This document shows positions 18,580-27,493 of a stretch of 64,000 nucleotides of DNA, piece after piece. Made by a program: the position numbers and the translations under genes. The stretch is from G963676095 sp963676095 (lineage in GTDB: Bacteria > Bacteroidota > Bacteroidia > Bacteroidales > Prolixibacteraceae), in NCBI GenBank assembly GCA_963676095.1, contig OY781040.1, positions 6,634,001 through 6,698,000 of the forward strand. The letters run 5' to 3'. Within the stretch, counting starts at the first letter, position 1, and each line of letters starts with the position of its first letter. Below the pieces are notes generated by a model, which made no database searches, had not been told where the DNA came from, and was given only the letters and a program-made list of their open reading frames with translations.

Positions 18580-20098
18580 GATTTATTTCTAAAAAAATGT
18601 CTTTGTAAGATTTGGGTCGGATATCATCGAGCCATTTAAAATCTTTGAGTGATTTATCTGGCTCAGTAATTTGCCCCAAGGGAGTCATTTGTCCGTCGGG
18701 AGAAGTGAGAAGAGATATTTTATGAACTTTGCTTTGTTTCAGATAAATGATAATACTACTGCTCTCTGCTTTATTCAATCCAATAATTCCATTATCGTCA
18801 CGGGCATAATAAAGAGACTCCCCATTTCCGTCGACATTCACTTTATAGAGGTCTCTTAAGTGGATATAACCAGTCATATCACGGCCTTTTATCTGGTTGA
18901 ACTTATCCGAATCTTCCTGGGCAACAATGAAGGCATTATTTTCCATGTAGGCCCTCTGGGTATCTTTATCCTTAGTGACCAGCTTAATATATCCCGCAGT
19001 CATCTGGTTAGCCCCGGACCAGATCACAGGATCGTGAAACATTTGAGTTGTTGAGTCCCTTGACCAGTATACAAGAGAGTCGCATTTTCCCTGGATATCC
19101 TCCCTGTAAAAGCGAACATGGAAATAGGCTTTCATGATTTTTTTATCGGGGATACTGTCTGGAAGCGTGCGTAGGGTATCTGCGTGGAGAAATAAGGTGT
19201 CCTTATCTGTATAATACCAGAATTGAGCAGAATCTATGGCCATTGCCGTTTGAGCTTTGTCATCATATTCAATTCTATTCCCTTTTACGACTACATGATT
19301 TTTTAGATCATTTATATCGGCATCTCCCAGGGCAAGACCATTCCCGGAGATTTTATCATAATAGACCGTATCTGCTGTAATCCTCTGATTGGCCCGGGTA
19401 ATAACAGGTCTTTTAAAAAGATCTGCCTTCCCTGTTTTCGTATTATAAAATCCGTCCGTAGCAAACAATTTATTTTCTTCGTTGTAAATTGTAGTTGGTC
19501 CAACGATAGAGACAACACCCGTGCCCATTTGATAAATCAACGTATCTGAGTTTAGTATATAGCCATTCGCATCTCCTTTTACCTCTGTTTTAAAATAGGC
19601 TTTATCTTCCCTTGCATAGTACTCTCCGATTTTGCTGTTAAGCGTGCTGGTAGAGTCTTTAACTGTTCCATAATTGTTGTAATACCCAATTCCTGTGTTC
19701 ATATCATAGTTCAGGGAATCTGTAGTCAGCGTGGTCGATTTATTGACCAAACGGACATTCATCCGGGCTTTAGCTAATTTTGTGTCACCGTTGTAGTTGA
19801 CAAAATCGGCATACAAATGAAGCGTATCATCCTTGAGTATATGCACGTGACCGAAACCATCGACAACGTTGGTGTCGATATAGGAATAAGCGCTGTCGCA
19901 CCACATTTGAACATTATTATGCCGCAGTTGTACATCACCTATTAACCGCTGAGCATTGGCTACAATTTCAGCGTTGTGAAGCAGTGAATTCGCATGTTCA
20001 ATTTTGACTTCCCTCTTGTTTTGGGCAAGAACAAAAAAAGGGAGTAAAAATAAACATACCAGGCCAAATTTTTTATATGAACTGATCAAAATATCCAT
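18569..20098 (-). CDS. OstA-like (LptA/OstA domain) exported protein
   Basis: A 509-aa secreted protein with an N-terminal signal peptide (cleavage likely after A-Q near residue 26) and repeated OstA/LptA-type beta-strand units across residues about 35-430, such as A-N-A-Q-R-L-I-G-D-V-Q-L and repeated D-T-L-x-x-Y blocks. It resembles the periplasmic LPS-bridge proteins, but is far longer than LptA. In Bacteroidota this OstA-like protein regularly follows surA-type chaperone genes and is thought to act in LPS delivery to LptD (37190-39958 here). A terminator hairpin separates it from surA, so it may have its own promoter. Confidence 0.82.
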   Translation of the reverse strand: MDILISSYKKFGLVCLFLLPFFVLAQNKREVKIEHANSLLHNAEIVANAQRLIGDVQLRHNNVQMWCDSAYSYIDTNVVDGFGHVHILKDDTLHLYADFVNYNGDTKLAKARMNVRLVNKSTTLTTDSLNYDMNTGIGYYNNYGTVKDSTSTLNSKIGEYYAREDKAYFKTEVKGDANGYILNSDTLIYQMGTGVVSIVGPTTIYNEENKLFATDGFYNTKTGKADLFKRPVITRANQRITADTVYYDKISGNGLALGDADINDLKNHVVVKGNRIEYDDKAQTAMAIDSAQFWYYTDKDTLFLHADTLRTLPDSIPDKKIMKAYFHVRFYREDIQGKCDSLVYWSRDSTTQMFHDPVIWSGANQMTAGYIKLVTKDKDTQRAYMENNAFIVAQEDSDKFNQIKGRDMTGYIHLRDLYKVNVDGNGESLYYARDDNGIIGLNKAESSSIIIYLKQSKVHKISLLTSPDGQMTPLGQITEPDKSLKDFKWLDDIRPKSYKDIFLEINQKK

Positions 20099-20126
20099 TC
20101 ACAACAGTTTATAATCAAATAAAAAA

Positions 20127-20158
20127 AGATTCCTTTCTGTCAAGGCAGGAAGGAATCT
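20127..20158 (-). terminator. Terminator downstream of surA
   Basis: A 13-bp stem with one G-T pair (20127-20139 with 20146-20158) and a 6-base loop. Read on the minus strand it is followed by a T-run, so it terminates transcription coming from surA, 15 bases after that gene's stop. Confidence 0.75.
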
Positions 20159-20172
20159 TCTGTGTTTTTTGT

Positions 20173-21522
20173 TTATTTTATCCAGCCTTTGTACTTAAAG
20201 TTACAGTTCGCATACGAATCGTCAATGTGTATGTATGTTTTGGCTTGTTGTTCTGAAATCCATTTATCAAGGGCTTCTTCCTTCTTTTGTTGCAGGTACA
20301 CGTCGCTTAGCTGTTGATAATCTTCCTGCAGATTAGCCTTGTGTGCCTTAGTCCTGCTAATTAATTTTACAATTTTATAAACACTCCGCTGTTTTTCGTC
20401 AACAGTTAAAAAAGGATCTGAAATTTCGTTTTCCTTAAGCTTGTCAAGCACTTTGCTGATTTCCGGATCAAGTTCGTCCTGTTTCCACTTGGATGACATT
20501 GAATATGGATTGATTGCGATACCTCCGCCATTTCTTGAATTTTGATCGGATGAGTAATGCAACGCGGCTTCTTCAAACGATATCTTTCCCTTTCTGATCA
20601 GGGATGCAAGACTATCAAGGCTGACTTTTGCCTTTTGCATTGCCTCAGGAGTGGGTTTCGGTTTTAGGATAATATGACGGGTATTGATTTGTTCTCCTTT
20701 TCTGTCTATCAGCTGAATTATGTGATAACCAAAATCACTTTTAACGACGTTAGATACTTTGTCCCCCCTGAGAGCAAAAGCGGCAGCTGCATATGCAGGA
20801 TCAAGTTGTGCCCTTCCCATGTAGCCTAGTTCTCCTCCGTTTGGGGCAGAAGCATCTTCTGAATACAAGACAGCCAGTGTCGCGAAGCTTTCGCCATCTT
20901 CAACCCTCTTTTTGAATTCACGCAAGCGGGCCTTGATCTTGTTTTCTTCATCCAGAGAAATAGGCGGAAAAACAGAAATTTGGGCATATTCGACTTGTGT
21001 GTCTATCATCGGGATTTTGCTTTGGTCCATATTCCTGTAATTGTAACGGACTTCAGCTGGTGTTACGGTTACCTTTCCTTCAATTTTATTTCTCATTTGA
21101 CTGGTCATAAGCTGATTGCGGATTACTTCCTCTAGGTCTGACTTAATCTGGGGCATTGATTTTTTGAAATAATTTTCTACCGCTTGTTCAGATCCAAGAT
21201 TTTTCACAAAATACTGAATCCTTTGATCCATGTTTTGATTGATCTGGCTGTCAGTAACCTCGATGGTTGTATCCAGCTCTGCTTCTGCAAGCAACAACTT
21301 CTCAACGAGAAAATTTTCCAGTATCTCGCATTTCATATCCCCGTCAGAAGTAATACCCTGAGCCTGATCTTGCATATACATATTTTCAATGTCAGATTTC
21401 ATGATAATATTACTTCCAACTACCGCGACAATCTGGTCGATGATCTTGTCCTGTGCCTGTAGTTCCGTAACACTTGTGATGCAGCATAATGTGACAAAAC
21501 CAACTAGAAAATTTCTGAACAT
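20173..21522 (-). CDS. surA: Periplasmic peptidyl-prolyl isomerase/chaperone SurA
   Basis: A 449-aa secreted chaperone with a signal peptide (about residues 1-23), an N-terminal SurA domain starting D-Q-I-V-A-V-V-G-x-N-I-I-M-x-S-D-I, and two parvulin-type PPIase repeats (about 170-275 and 285-395). The repeats are marked by A-P-N-G-G-E-L-G-Y and S-R-N-G-G-G-I-A-I. It escorts outer-membrane proteins to the assembly machinery. The gene follows another parvulin-like lipoprotein gene by 5 bases. The C-terminal ~55 residues form a helix similar to the SurA tail. Confidence 0.92.
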   Translation of the reverse strand: MFRNFLVGFVTLCCITSVTELQAQDKIIDQIVAVVGSNIIMKSDIENMYMQDQAQGITSDGDMKCEILENFLVEKLLLAEAELDTTIEVTDSQINQNMDQRIQYFVKNLGSEQAVENYFKKSMPQIKSDLEEVIRNQLMTSQMRNKIEGKVTVTPAEVRYNYRNMDQSKIPMIDTQVEYAQISVFPPISLDEENKIKARLREFKKRVEDGESFATLAVLYSEDASAPNGGELGYMGRAQLDPAYAAAAFALRGDKVSNVVKSDFGYHIIQLIDRKGEQINTRHIILKPKPTPEAMQKAKVSLDSLASLIRKGKISFEEAALHYSSDQNSRNGGGIAINPYSMSSKWKQDELDPEISKVLDKLKENEISDPFLTVDEKQRSVYKIVKLISRTKAHKANLQEDYQQLSDVYLQQKKEEALDKWISEQQAKTYIHIDDSYANCNFKYKGWIK

Positions 21523-21528
21523 ATTTTC

Positions 21529-22383
21529 CTATTTTTTAGTATTAAAAATTTTAAACTTATTCGAAGCCAAACCTTCCTGATAAATATCTTCCTCGATATC
21601 TTTCAAAAATTTTATCTTTCTGTCATTAAGCAGGATGTTCCTGATTTCAGGTTCAACATATTCCTCAGGGGCAATTTCGCCAGTCATCCTGTAATCACGG
21701 ATGCAAATAAAGTAATAATAATCTGTATCGCTGCTCTCCGCAAACTTGTTTCTTTTCAAAAAGCGATCTTCGTCTCCAATTCCTTCAGGAAGTTGATAAA
21801 ACACGCTGGAAGAATTAATCCATTTATCCCCGAACCGGTCATATGTTTTGGCATATTGCATGCAATATTCATTGAGCTGTGCCAGTTTCTGGGGATCATC
21901 GTCCTTGCAAAGTCGCTTGATATTCTCGGGATTGGCGAGTTCAAGCGGAATTTTCATAAAGATAGCTTTTACAATATTGTTCTTCAGGAGGTACTCGTTT
22001 TTATGTTGCTGATAATAGCCACTGATCTCATCTGATGTTATCACCGTATCCATTTTCTGCGCCATGAGTTCGTTTTTATAGCGATAAGTCAGCAATGAGT
22101 TCCGGTATTCATTTAATTCCTTGTCCACGTCTTTTTGTTCAGGGGAGAGGTTTTGCTCCGCATTGAGCACGACAAGTTCCGAACACACCCATTTTTTTAC
22201 AAAATCATCGACCCACAATGTACTATCGGTTCCTGATAAGTTATTCGGTATCACTTTCTCCACTTCTTCTTTATATAAAATATTATCACCGACCTGGGCA
22301 AGTGGTATCTTTTCCTTTTCTTCCTGATGACATGAAGCCAATAAAACCAAAAAGGCAACGGCACTGTATAATAATTTTTTCAC
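21529..22383 (-). CDS. Parvulin-like peptidyl-prolyl isomerase lipoprotein
   Basis: A 284-aa protein with a lipoprotein signal (L-V-L-L-A-S-C, Cys18), followed by a SurA-like N-terminal segment (V-G-D-N-I-L-Y-K-E-E-V) and a degenerate PpiC-type core. I chose the GTG start at 22383 because it overlaps the stop of the preceding 64-codon gene as GTGA and gives a proper signal peptide. No clean parvulin G-G-x-L-G motif is visible, so it may act as a holdase rather than an isomerase. It is one of the outer-membrane biogenesis genes with surA and the OstA-like gene. Confidence 0.82.
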   Translation of the reverse strand: MKKLLYSAVAFLVLLASCHQEEKEKIPLAQVGDNILYKEEVEKVIPNNLSGTDSTLWVDDFVKKWVCSELVVLNAEQNLSPEQKDVDKELNEYRNSLLTYRYKNELMAQKMDTVITSDEISGYYQQHKNEYLLKNNIVKAIFMKIPLELANPENIKRLCKDDDPQKLAQLNEYCMQYAKTYDRFGDKWINSSSVFYQLPEGIGDEDRFLKRNKFAESSDTDYYYFICIRDYRMTGEIAPEEYVEPEIRNILLNDRKIKFLKDIEEDIYQEGLASNKFKIFNTKK

Positions 22384-22574
22384 TCGTTTATTCCAAAATA
22401 AGGGGTTAAAAACTTAGAGTTAATAACGATGCTTTTAAAAGTATTGCCAGGAACTGGCGGATCTTCGGTTTGTTCAGGTTCGAATATGAATTTATCCATT
22501 ATCTTTTGTATTCGGAGCCGATATGCCCGTTTCTTTATACATTCAGCATTCAGGTTTTCAGACATTTCATTCAA
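22380..22574 (-). CDS. Small hypothetical protein coupled to parvulin gene
   Basis: A 64-aa basic/acidic protein (M-N-E-M-S-E-N-L-N-A-E-C-I-K-K-R-A-Y-R-L) with no membrane helix. I do not recognise the family. Its stop codon overlaps the start of the parvulin-like gene (GTGA), which argues that it is translated and coupled. It fills most of the 250-base space between guaB and that gene. It could be a genuine small envelope-operon protein or the remnant of a longer gene. An alternative start is Met4. Confidence 0.55.
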   Translation of the reverse strand: MNEMSENLNAECIKKRAYRLRIQKIMDKFIFEPEQTEDPPVPGNTFKSIVINSKFLTPYFGINE

Positions 22575-22633
22575 TTTTGTTCTCGTGTCCTTCGGGTATT
22601 GACTACAATATTTTTGTTATCTAGTGTAATATT

Positions 22634-24109
22634 TTACTGACGCGAACTATAATTAGGTGCTTCCCTGGTAATTGTCACATCATGCGGATGGCCTTCCCGT
22701 ACGCCGGAATAAGTAATTCTTATAAAACGCGACTGCATCAGTTCCTCAATATTATGTGCCCCGCAATATCCCATACCTGCCCTAAGCCCCCCCGTCATTT
22801 GGTAAAGCACCTCGTAAAGCGATCCTTTATAGGGCATTCGGGCCGTTATCCCTTCCGGTACAAGTTTTTTAATATCATCTTCCTCATTTTGAAAATAACG
22901 GTCTTTTGAACCGGCTTGCATGGCTTCAACGGAACCCATTCCTCTGTAGGTTTTAAATTTTCTTCCCTGAAATATAATGGTTTCTCCCGGCGATTCTTCC
23001 ACTCCCGCAAAAAGAGAACCCGCCATAATTGAATTTGCCCCGGCAGCGATAGCTTTAACAATATCGCCGGAATAACGGATACCTCCATCGGCAATAAGCG
23101 GGACCCCGCTGTGTTTTAATGCTTTACTGACAGCATAAATAGCTGATAATTGAGGAATTCCAACGCCTGCAACGATCCTTGTTGTACAGATAGATCCAGG
23201 CCCAATACCCACTTTTACAGCATCAGCCCCGGCAAGAACAAGATCAGTGGCAGCTTCAGCAGTTGCAATATTGCCCGCAACAAAATCTATTTCAGGATAT
23301 TTTGCCTTAGCCCTTCTTAATGTATCGAGTACTGTTTTCGAATGTCCATGTGCCGTATCAATAACAATCGCATCGACCTGGGCGGCAACAAGGGCATCGA
23401 TACGCTCCTCAACATCATTCGTAACACCTACGCCTGCTGCGACTCTTAACCTTCCTTTCTGATCCTTGCAGGCAAAGGGTTTATCCTTCGCTTTGGTTAT
23501 ATCTTTATAAGTAACCAGTCCGATCAGATGGCCCGATTTGTCGACAACAGGCAGCTTTTCTATTTTGTGCTTCTGCAGGATTTCCGCAGCCCGTTGCAGA
23601 TCGGTCGATTCAGTTGTAAAAATAAGATTTTCAGAAGTCATTACTTCTTCAATCGGTTTACTCATATCCGTTTCAAAACGAAGGTCACGGTTTGTGACAA
23701 TACCGACAAGTTTTTTTTGACTATCTACAACAGGGATGCCACCTATTTTATAGGTATGCATCAATTCCAGGGCATCACGAACCTTTTTTTCACGGGAGAT
23801 GGTGATCGGATCATAAATCATTCCATTTTCAGCACGTTTCACGGTCATCACCTGTTTGGCCTGTTCTTCAATAGACATATTTTTGTGAATCACACCAATA
23901 CCACCTTCCCGGGCAATGGCAATGGCCATCGGGGCTTCCGTAACCGTATCCATGGCAGCAGTTACAATCGGTGTATTCAGAGAGATAGACCGGGAGAAAA
24001 CAGATGAGAGGTCGACTTCTTTCGGTAAAACTTCTGAATACGCCGGGACTAAAAGAACATCGTCAAATGTCAGTCCCTCAGAAACTACTTTGTCCGTTAA
24101 AAATGACAT
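22634..24109 (-). CDS. guaB: IMP dehydrogenase
   Basis: A 491-aa enzyme that oxidises IMP to XMP with NAD+, the committed step to GMP. The TIM-barrel start (L-T-F-D-D-V-L-L-V-P-A-Y-S), two CBS domains inserted at about residues 95-205, the catalytic loop G-I-G-P-G-S-I-C-T-T-R with Cys308, and the flap block Y-R-G-M-G-S are all present. The CBS pair is expected to bind adenine or guanine nucleotides and regulate activity. The gene begins a minus-strand run with the envelope chaperone genes. Confidence 0.97.
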   Translation of the reverse strand: MSFLTDKVVSEGLTFDDVLLVPAYSEVLPKEVDLSSVFSRSISLNTPIVTAAMDTVTEAPMAIAIAREGGIGVIHKNMSIEEQAKQVMTVKRAENGMIYDPITISREKKVRDALELMHTYKIGGIPVVDSQKKLVGIVTNRDLRFETDMSKPIEEVMTSENLIFTTESTDLQRAAEILQKHKIEKLPVVDKSGHLIGLVTYKDITKAKDKPFACKDQKGRLRVAAGVGVTNDVEERIDALVAAQVDAIVIDTAHGHSKTVLDTLRRAKAKYPEIDFVAGNIATAEAATDLVLAGADAVKVGIGPGSICTTRIVAGVGIPQLSAIYAVSKALKHSGVPLIADGGIRYSGDIVKAIAAGANSIMAGSLFAGVEESPGETIIFQGRKFKTYRGMGSVEAMQAGSKDRYFQNEEDDIKKLVPEGITARMPYKGSLYEVLYQMTGGLRAGMGYCGAHNIEELMQSRFIRITYSGVREGHPHDVTITREAPNYSSRQ

Positions 24110-24137
24110 TGCCGTGATTTTTATTTTAATTAATTGC

Positions 24138-24145
24138 CAAAACTA
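24138..24145 (-). promoter_or_regulatory. Candidate guaB -7 element
   Basis: TAGTTTTG on the minus strand, 29 bases upstream of the guaB ATG, matches TAnnTTTG. No clear -33 element. Confidence 0.35.
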
Positions 24146-24264
24146 CGAAAAATAACCGGATAATGTTTTTATTTACATTTGGTATGCAGCTATTAAAGAT
24201 ATAATTTTCATTAAAATTTGTTAAGTTGGAAAACCTTTGGGGCTTAATGTATAAATTTTAGCAG

Positions 24265-26166
24265 GTGAACGAATATCAGGCTATATTGACCAAATACTGG
24301 GGGTACCCGCGTTTTCGCGAGTTGCAGGAGGAAATTATCGTTTCTGTTGCCTCAGGAAAAGACACCTTGGGATTGATGCCTACCGGGGGAGGAAAGTCGA
24401 TAACCTTTCAGGTTTATTCAATGTCGAAGCCAGGTATATGTTTGGTAATAACGCCCCTTATTTCTTTAATGAAGGACCAGGTTGAGAACCTTCAGAAAAA
24501 GGGGATCAGGGCATTGGCCATTCATTCAGGAATGAGTGCGCAGGAAGTAAAACTTGCTTTTGACAGTGCCGCCTGGGGCGATTTCAAGTTCCTTTACCTG
24601 TCCCCTGAAAGAATTATTACAGAACGGTTCAGGGAAAGATTACCACAAATGAAGGTAAACCTGATTACCGTTGACGAGGCCCATTGTATTTCGCAGTGGG
24701 GGTATGACTTCAGACCATCTTATCTCAGGATCAGGGAACTGAGGAACTTATTGCCGGATGTGCCGGTTCTGGCATTAACTGCTACTGCAACAGAAAAAGT
24801 TGTCGGGGATATACAGCTACAGTTGAATTTTAAGGAAGAAAATGTTCTTAGAAGAAGTTTTTTCAGGGAAAATATCGGCTACCTGGTCCGTACCAGGGAA
24901 GACCAGGCACAATACCTGTTGCAATCAGTTCGAAAAGCATCGGGGACAGGGATCGTTTACGTGCGAAGTCGCCGTCAAACAAAAGAAATAGCAGAGTTCC
25001 TGATGAAAAATAAAATATCTGCAGACTATTATCATGCCGGATTAACAACACTCAGCAGGTCAAAAAAGCAGGAAGACTGGAAACAGGGGCGGACCAGGAT
25101 TATTGTCGCAACCAATGCCTTTGGAATGGGGATTGACAAGCCAGATGTCCGTTTTGTTATTCATCTTGGTCCTCCGGATTCTCCTGAAGCATATTTTCAG
25201 GAAGCCGGAAGGGCCGGGCGTGATGGAAAAATGGCTTATGCCGTGCTTATAACCGGCAAATCGGATCAGATGGCCTTAAAAAAGCAGGTTGAAAAAGCAT
25301 TTCCTCCTATAGAAACGATAAAAAGGGTTTATGAGGCTCTGTGTAATTATCTTCAGTTGGCCGTTGGTTTTGGGAAGAACCAGATTTTCGATTTTGGTAT
25401 CGGCGATTTTGCGGGGCGGTATAGTATGCAGATAACAACTGTGCTTAATTGCCTGAAAATTCTTCAACGGGATGGCTACCTCGAACTAACGGAGGAAGTT
25501 GACAACCCCTCCCGGGTGTTCTTCCTTGTTGGACGGGACGACCTTTATCGTTTCCAGGTGGCTAACGCCAGTTTCGATGGGTTTATTAAATTGTTGCTGA
25601 GATCATATTCAGGTCTTTTTTCAAATTACGTGGGAATTGACGAAGAATTGCTCGCAAAACGCGCTGGGATAAACATTGAAGCGGTTTACAGGTTTCTGAA
25701 CCATTTGTCGTCCCAAAAGATTATTCACTATATCCCCCGTAAAAAGACACCTTTTATCATCTTTGGCAAAGAACGGCTGGAACCAGGAAGATTAAAGATT
25801 TCAAAGGAAAGCTATCTGGACCGGAAGACCGATTATATTGAGCGCGTTGAAGCGATGTTGCATTATACTACAGATAGATTAAAGTGCCGGAGCCAGATGC
25901 TACTTGAGTATTTTGGGGAGAAGAACTCTGTGAGGTGTGGAAAATGCGACATTTGTCTGGAACGAAATGAGCTGGAACTGAGCCAGCTTGAGTTTGACAA
26001 TATCTGCAAACAATTGAAGGAAATGCTGATAGAGCCTTGTTTTTTTGAGGAACTTATTTTCAGGATTGACAGGAATGAGAACGAAATTATCCGGGTTATC
26101 CGTTGGCTGATTGACAATGGAAAAATTATCCACAGGATCGATAATCGTCTGGAATGGAAAGATTGA
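24265..26166 (+). CDS. recQ: ATP-dependent DNA helicase RecQ
   Basis: A 633-aa RecQ-family helicase. Walker A is T-G-G-G-K-S (residues 40-45), the DEAH box V-D-E-A-H-C-I-S-Q-W-G-Y-D-F-R-P-S-Y carries the RecQ-specific aromatic loop, and motif VI reads Q-E-A-G-R-A-G-R-D-G. The zinc-binding C-R-S-x-x-L...C-G-K-C-D-x-C set (about 538-563) ends the RecQ-Ct region. No HRDC domain follows. The GTG at 24265 is used because the first ATG (residue 37) would remove the N-terminal Q-motif region. It is divergent from guaB. Confidence 0.95.
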   Translation: MNEYQAILTKYWGYPRFRELQEEIIVSVASGKDTLGLMPTGGGKSITFQVYSMSKPGICLVITPLISLMKDQVENLQKKGIRALAIHSGMSAQEVKLAFDSAAWGDFKFLYLSPERIITERFRERLPQMKVNLITVDEAHCISQWGYDFRPSYLRIRELRNLLPDVPVLALTATATEKVVGDIQLQLNFKEENVLRRSFFRENIGYLVRTREDQAQYLLQSVRKASGTGIVYVRSRRQTKEIAEFLMKNKISADYYHAGLTTLSRSKKQEDWKQGRTRIIVATNAFGMGIDKPDVRFVIHLGPPDSPEAYFQEAGRAGRDGKMAYAVLITGKSDQMALKKQVEKAFPPIETIKRVYEALCNYLQLAVGFGKNQIFDFGIGDFAGRYSMQITTVLNCLKILQRDGYLELTEEVDNPSRVFFLVGRDDLYRFQVANASFDGFIKLLLRSYSGLFSNYVGIDEELLAKRAGINIEAVYRFLNHLSSQKIIHYIPRKKTPFIIFGKERLEPGRLKISKESYLDRKTDYIERVEAMLHYTTDRLKCRSQMLLEYFGEKNSVRCGKCDICLERNELELSQLEFDNICKQLKEMLIEPCFFEELIFRIDRNENEIIRVIRWLIDNGKIIHRIDNRLEWKD

Positions 26167-26202
26167 CGGAGAGGTGGTAATCATAAATTAAATAAAAAGG
26201 TG

Positions 26203-26222
26203 TGGTTTGGCGCGCGAAACCA
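26203..26222. repeat. 20-bp near-perfect palindrome with GCGCGC core
   Basis: TGGTTTGGCGCGCGAAACCA pairs in all positions except one inner G-G pair. It is G+C-rich in an A+T-rich gap between recQ and the DUF5063 gene and is flanked by direct repeats CATAAATTA (26182-26190 and 26221-26229). No T-run follows, so it is not a standard terminator; a protein-binding site is possible. Confidence 0.6.
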
Positions 26223-26239
26223 TAAATTAGTAATAAGTT

Positions 26240-26270
26240 TTTCTTCACTTCTGAAAACTTATTACTTTTG
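26240..26270 (+). promoter_or_regulatory. Promoter of DUF5063-exonuclease-rlmI operon
   Basis: TTTC at 26240-26243, a 19-base spacer and TACTTTTG at 26263-26270 match the Bacteroidota TTTG-N19-TAnnTTTG promoter with one mismatch. The start codon is 18 bases downstream. Confidence 0.5.
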
Positions 26271-26288
26271 CAGGATTAAGATTGTTTT

Positions 26289-26909
26289 ATGGCAGAGGCA
26301 GGTTTAAATCCGGTTGTATATTCAAGAAATGTTATCGAATTTGTTACGGTAGCGAATGAGTACTGCAGATTTATTGAAGGTGCAGGAAATGAACAGGCGG
26401 GAGGTGTCCTTTCGAAAGCGCAAAAAATACTTCCGTTATTGTATTTGAAGGCGGCTATGCTTCCTGATTTTGACAGTTCTGAAGAGCTTGTGCTTGAAAA
26501 ATATGTTACGGAAGTTGATTATAGTTTCCTGCAGCAGCGTTTGGTGAATTTGTTTGGAGAATACGACGACTATCAGGAGGTTTTTGACCAGGGTATGCAA
26601 TTTAGCGATACACCGCTGACTGCCAGCATTTCAGAAAATATGACTGATATTTATCAGGATGTAAAGGATTTTATCATGTCATACCGTATTGGCGACGAAC
26701 AGGTCATGCAGGAAGCCTTATGGGAATGTTTTGACAACTTTAAGAATTATTGGGGGCAAAAACTGGTAAATGTCCTTCGCGCCATACATAATCTTATATA
26801 CAATAATCAGGTCGATTTTGACGATCAAAAGGAAATACCGGATTCGGAAAGCCAGGACAGCAATAAACCGGACTGGCTGAATAATTTATTTAAAAATCAG
26901 AGAGAATAG
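26289..26909 (+). CDS. DUF5063 domain protein
   Basis: A 206-aa soluble, helix-rich acidic protein that I recognise as the DUF5063 family common in Bacteroidota. The blocks F-V-T-V-A-N-E-Y-C near residue 20 and Y-D-D-Y-Q-E-V-F near 95 are visible. The last ~30 residues are an acidic, Asp/Glu/Ser-rich tail. It is the first gene of a tight operon with a 3'-5' exonuclease (5-base gap) and an RlmI-like methyltransferase (overlap). The constant linkage with RNA-active enzymes suggests a nucleic-acid-related role, which is inference only. Confidence 0.8.
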   Translation: MAEAGLNPVVYSRNVIEFVTVANEYCRFIEGAGNEQAGGVLSKAQKILPLLYLKAAMLPDFDSSEELVLEKYVTEVDYSFLQQRLVNLFGEYDDYQEVFDQGMQFSDTPLTASISENMTDIYQDVKDFIMSYRIGDEQVMQEALWECFDNFKNYWGQKLVNVLRAIHNLIYNNQVDFDDQKEIPDSESQDSNKPDWLNNLFKNQRE

Positions 26910-26914
26910 AGAAA

Positions 26915-27493
26915 ATGTTTCAGGAAAGCATAAGCAAGGAGGAACTGGATGACTTGCCGTTAAAAGCGTTTGATGGAGAAATTGTTGTTATTGATACGAT
27001 GACGGCTGTATTTTCGGCTGTGAAATATCTTTCCGAAGTCCGGATTCTAGGATTTGACACTGAAACAAAGCCGTCTTTTAAGCGAGGCCAGGTTAATCCT
27101 GTTGCTTTACTCCAGTTGTCGACTGAAGATAAAGCTTTCCTTTTTCGGATAAATAGAATAGGGCTGCCCGCCCCCCTGAAATCTTTACTTGCAGACTCCG
27201 AGATCCTTAAAGTTGGTGTGGCCATCCGGGACGATATAAAGGGGCTTCAGAAGATAAGCCCTTTTCGGGCTGAAGGATTCATAGAATTGCAGGAAGAAGT
27301 GAAAGGATTTGGAATTAGCGATTTTAGCCTGAAAAAACTTGCAGGGATCGTTCTGGGAGTCCGCATTTCTAAATCGCAGCGGCTCTCAAACTGGGAGGCG
27401 GATGAGCTTACCGAAGCACAACAAAGTTATGCTGCTACCGATGCATGGGTATCATACGAGATCCTGTATTCTTTAACGAGAGCTGAATTATGA
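26915..27493 (+). CDS. 3'-5' exonuclease, DEDD superfamily (RNase D-like)
   Basis: A 192-aa exonuclease domain protein. ExoI is G-F-D-T-E-T-K-P-S (about residues 47-55), ExoII is the V-G-V-A-I-R-D-D-I block near 108, and ExoIII is the Y-A-A-T-D-A-W block near 170, giving the four acidic metal ligands of DEDDy enzymes. No HRDC domain is present, so it is a stand-alone RNase D/WRN-exo-like nuclease. Its stop overlaps the methyltransferase start as ATGA, indicating coupling. Substrate (RNA or DNA) cannot be read from the sequence. Confidence 0.88.
   Translation: MFQESISKEELDDLPLKAFDGEIVVIDTMTAVFSAVKYLSEVRILGFDTETKPSFKRGQVNPVALLQLSTEDKAFLFRINRIGLPAPLKSLLADSEILKVGVAIRDDIKGLQKISPFRAEGFIELQEEVKGFGISDFSLKKLAGIVLGVRISKSQRLSNWEADELTEAQQSYAATDAWVSYEILYSLTRAEL

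Noticed and set aside
26126..26134. Perfect DnaA box TTATCCACA
   Set aside because: Single copy inside the recQ coding sequence, with no cluster around it; not evidence of an origin.
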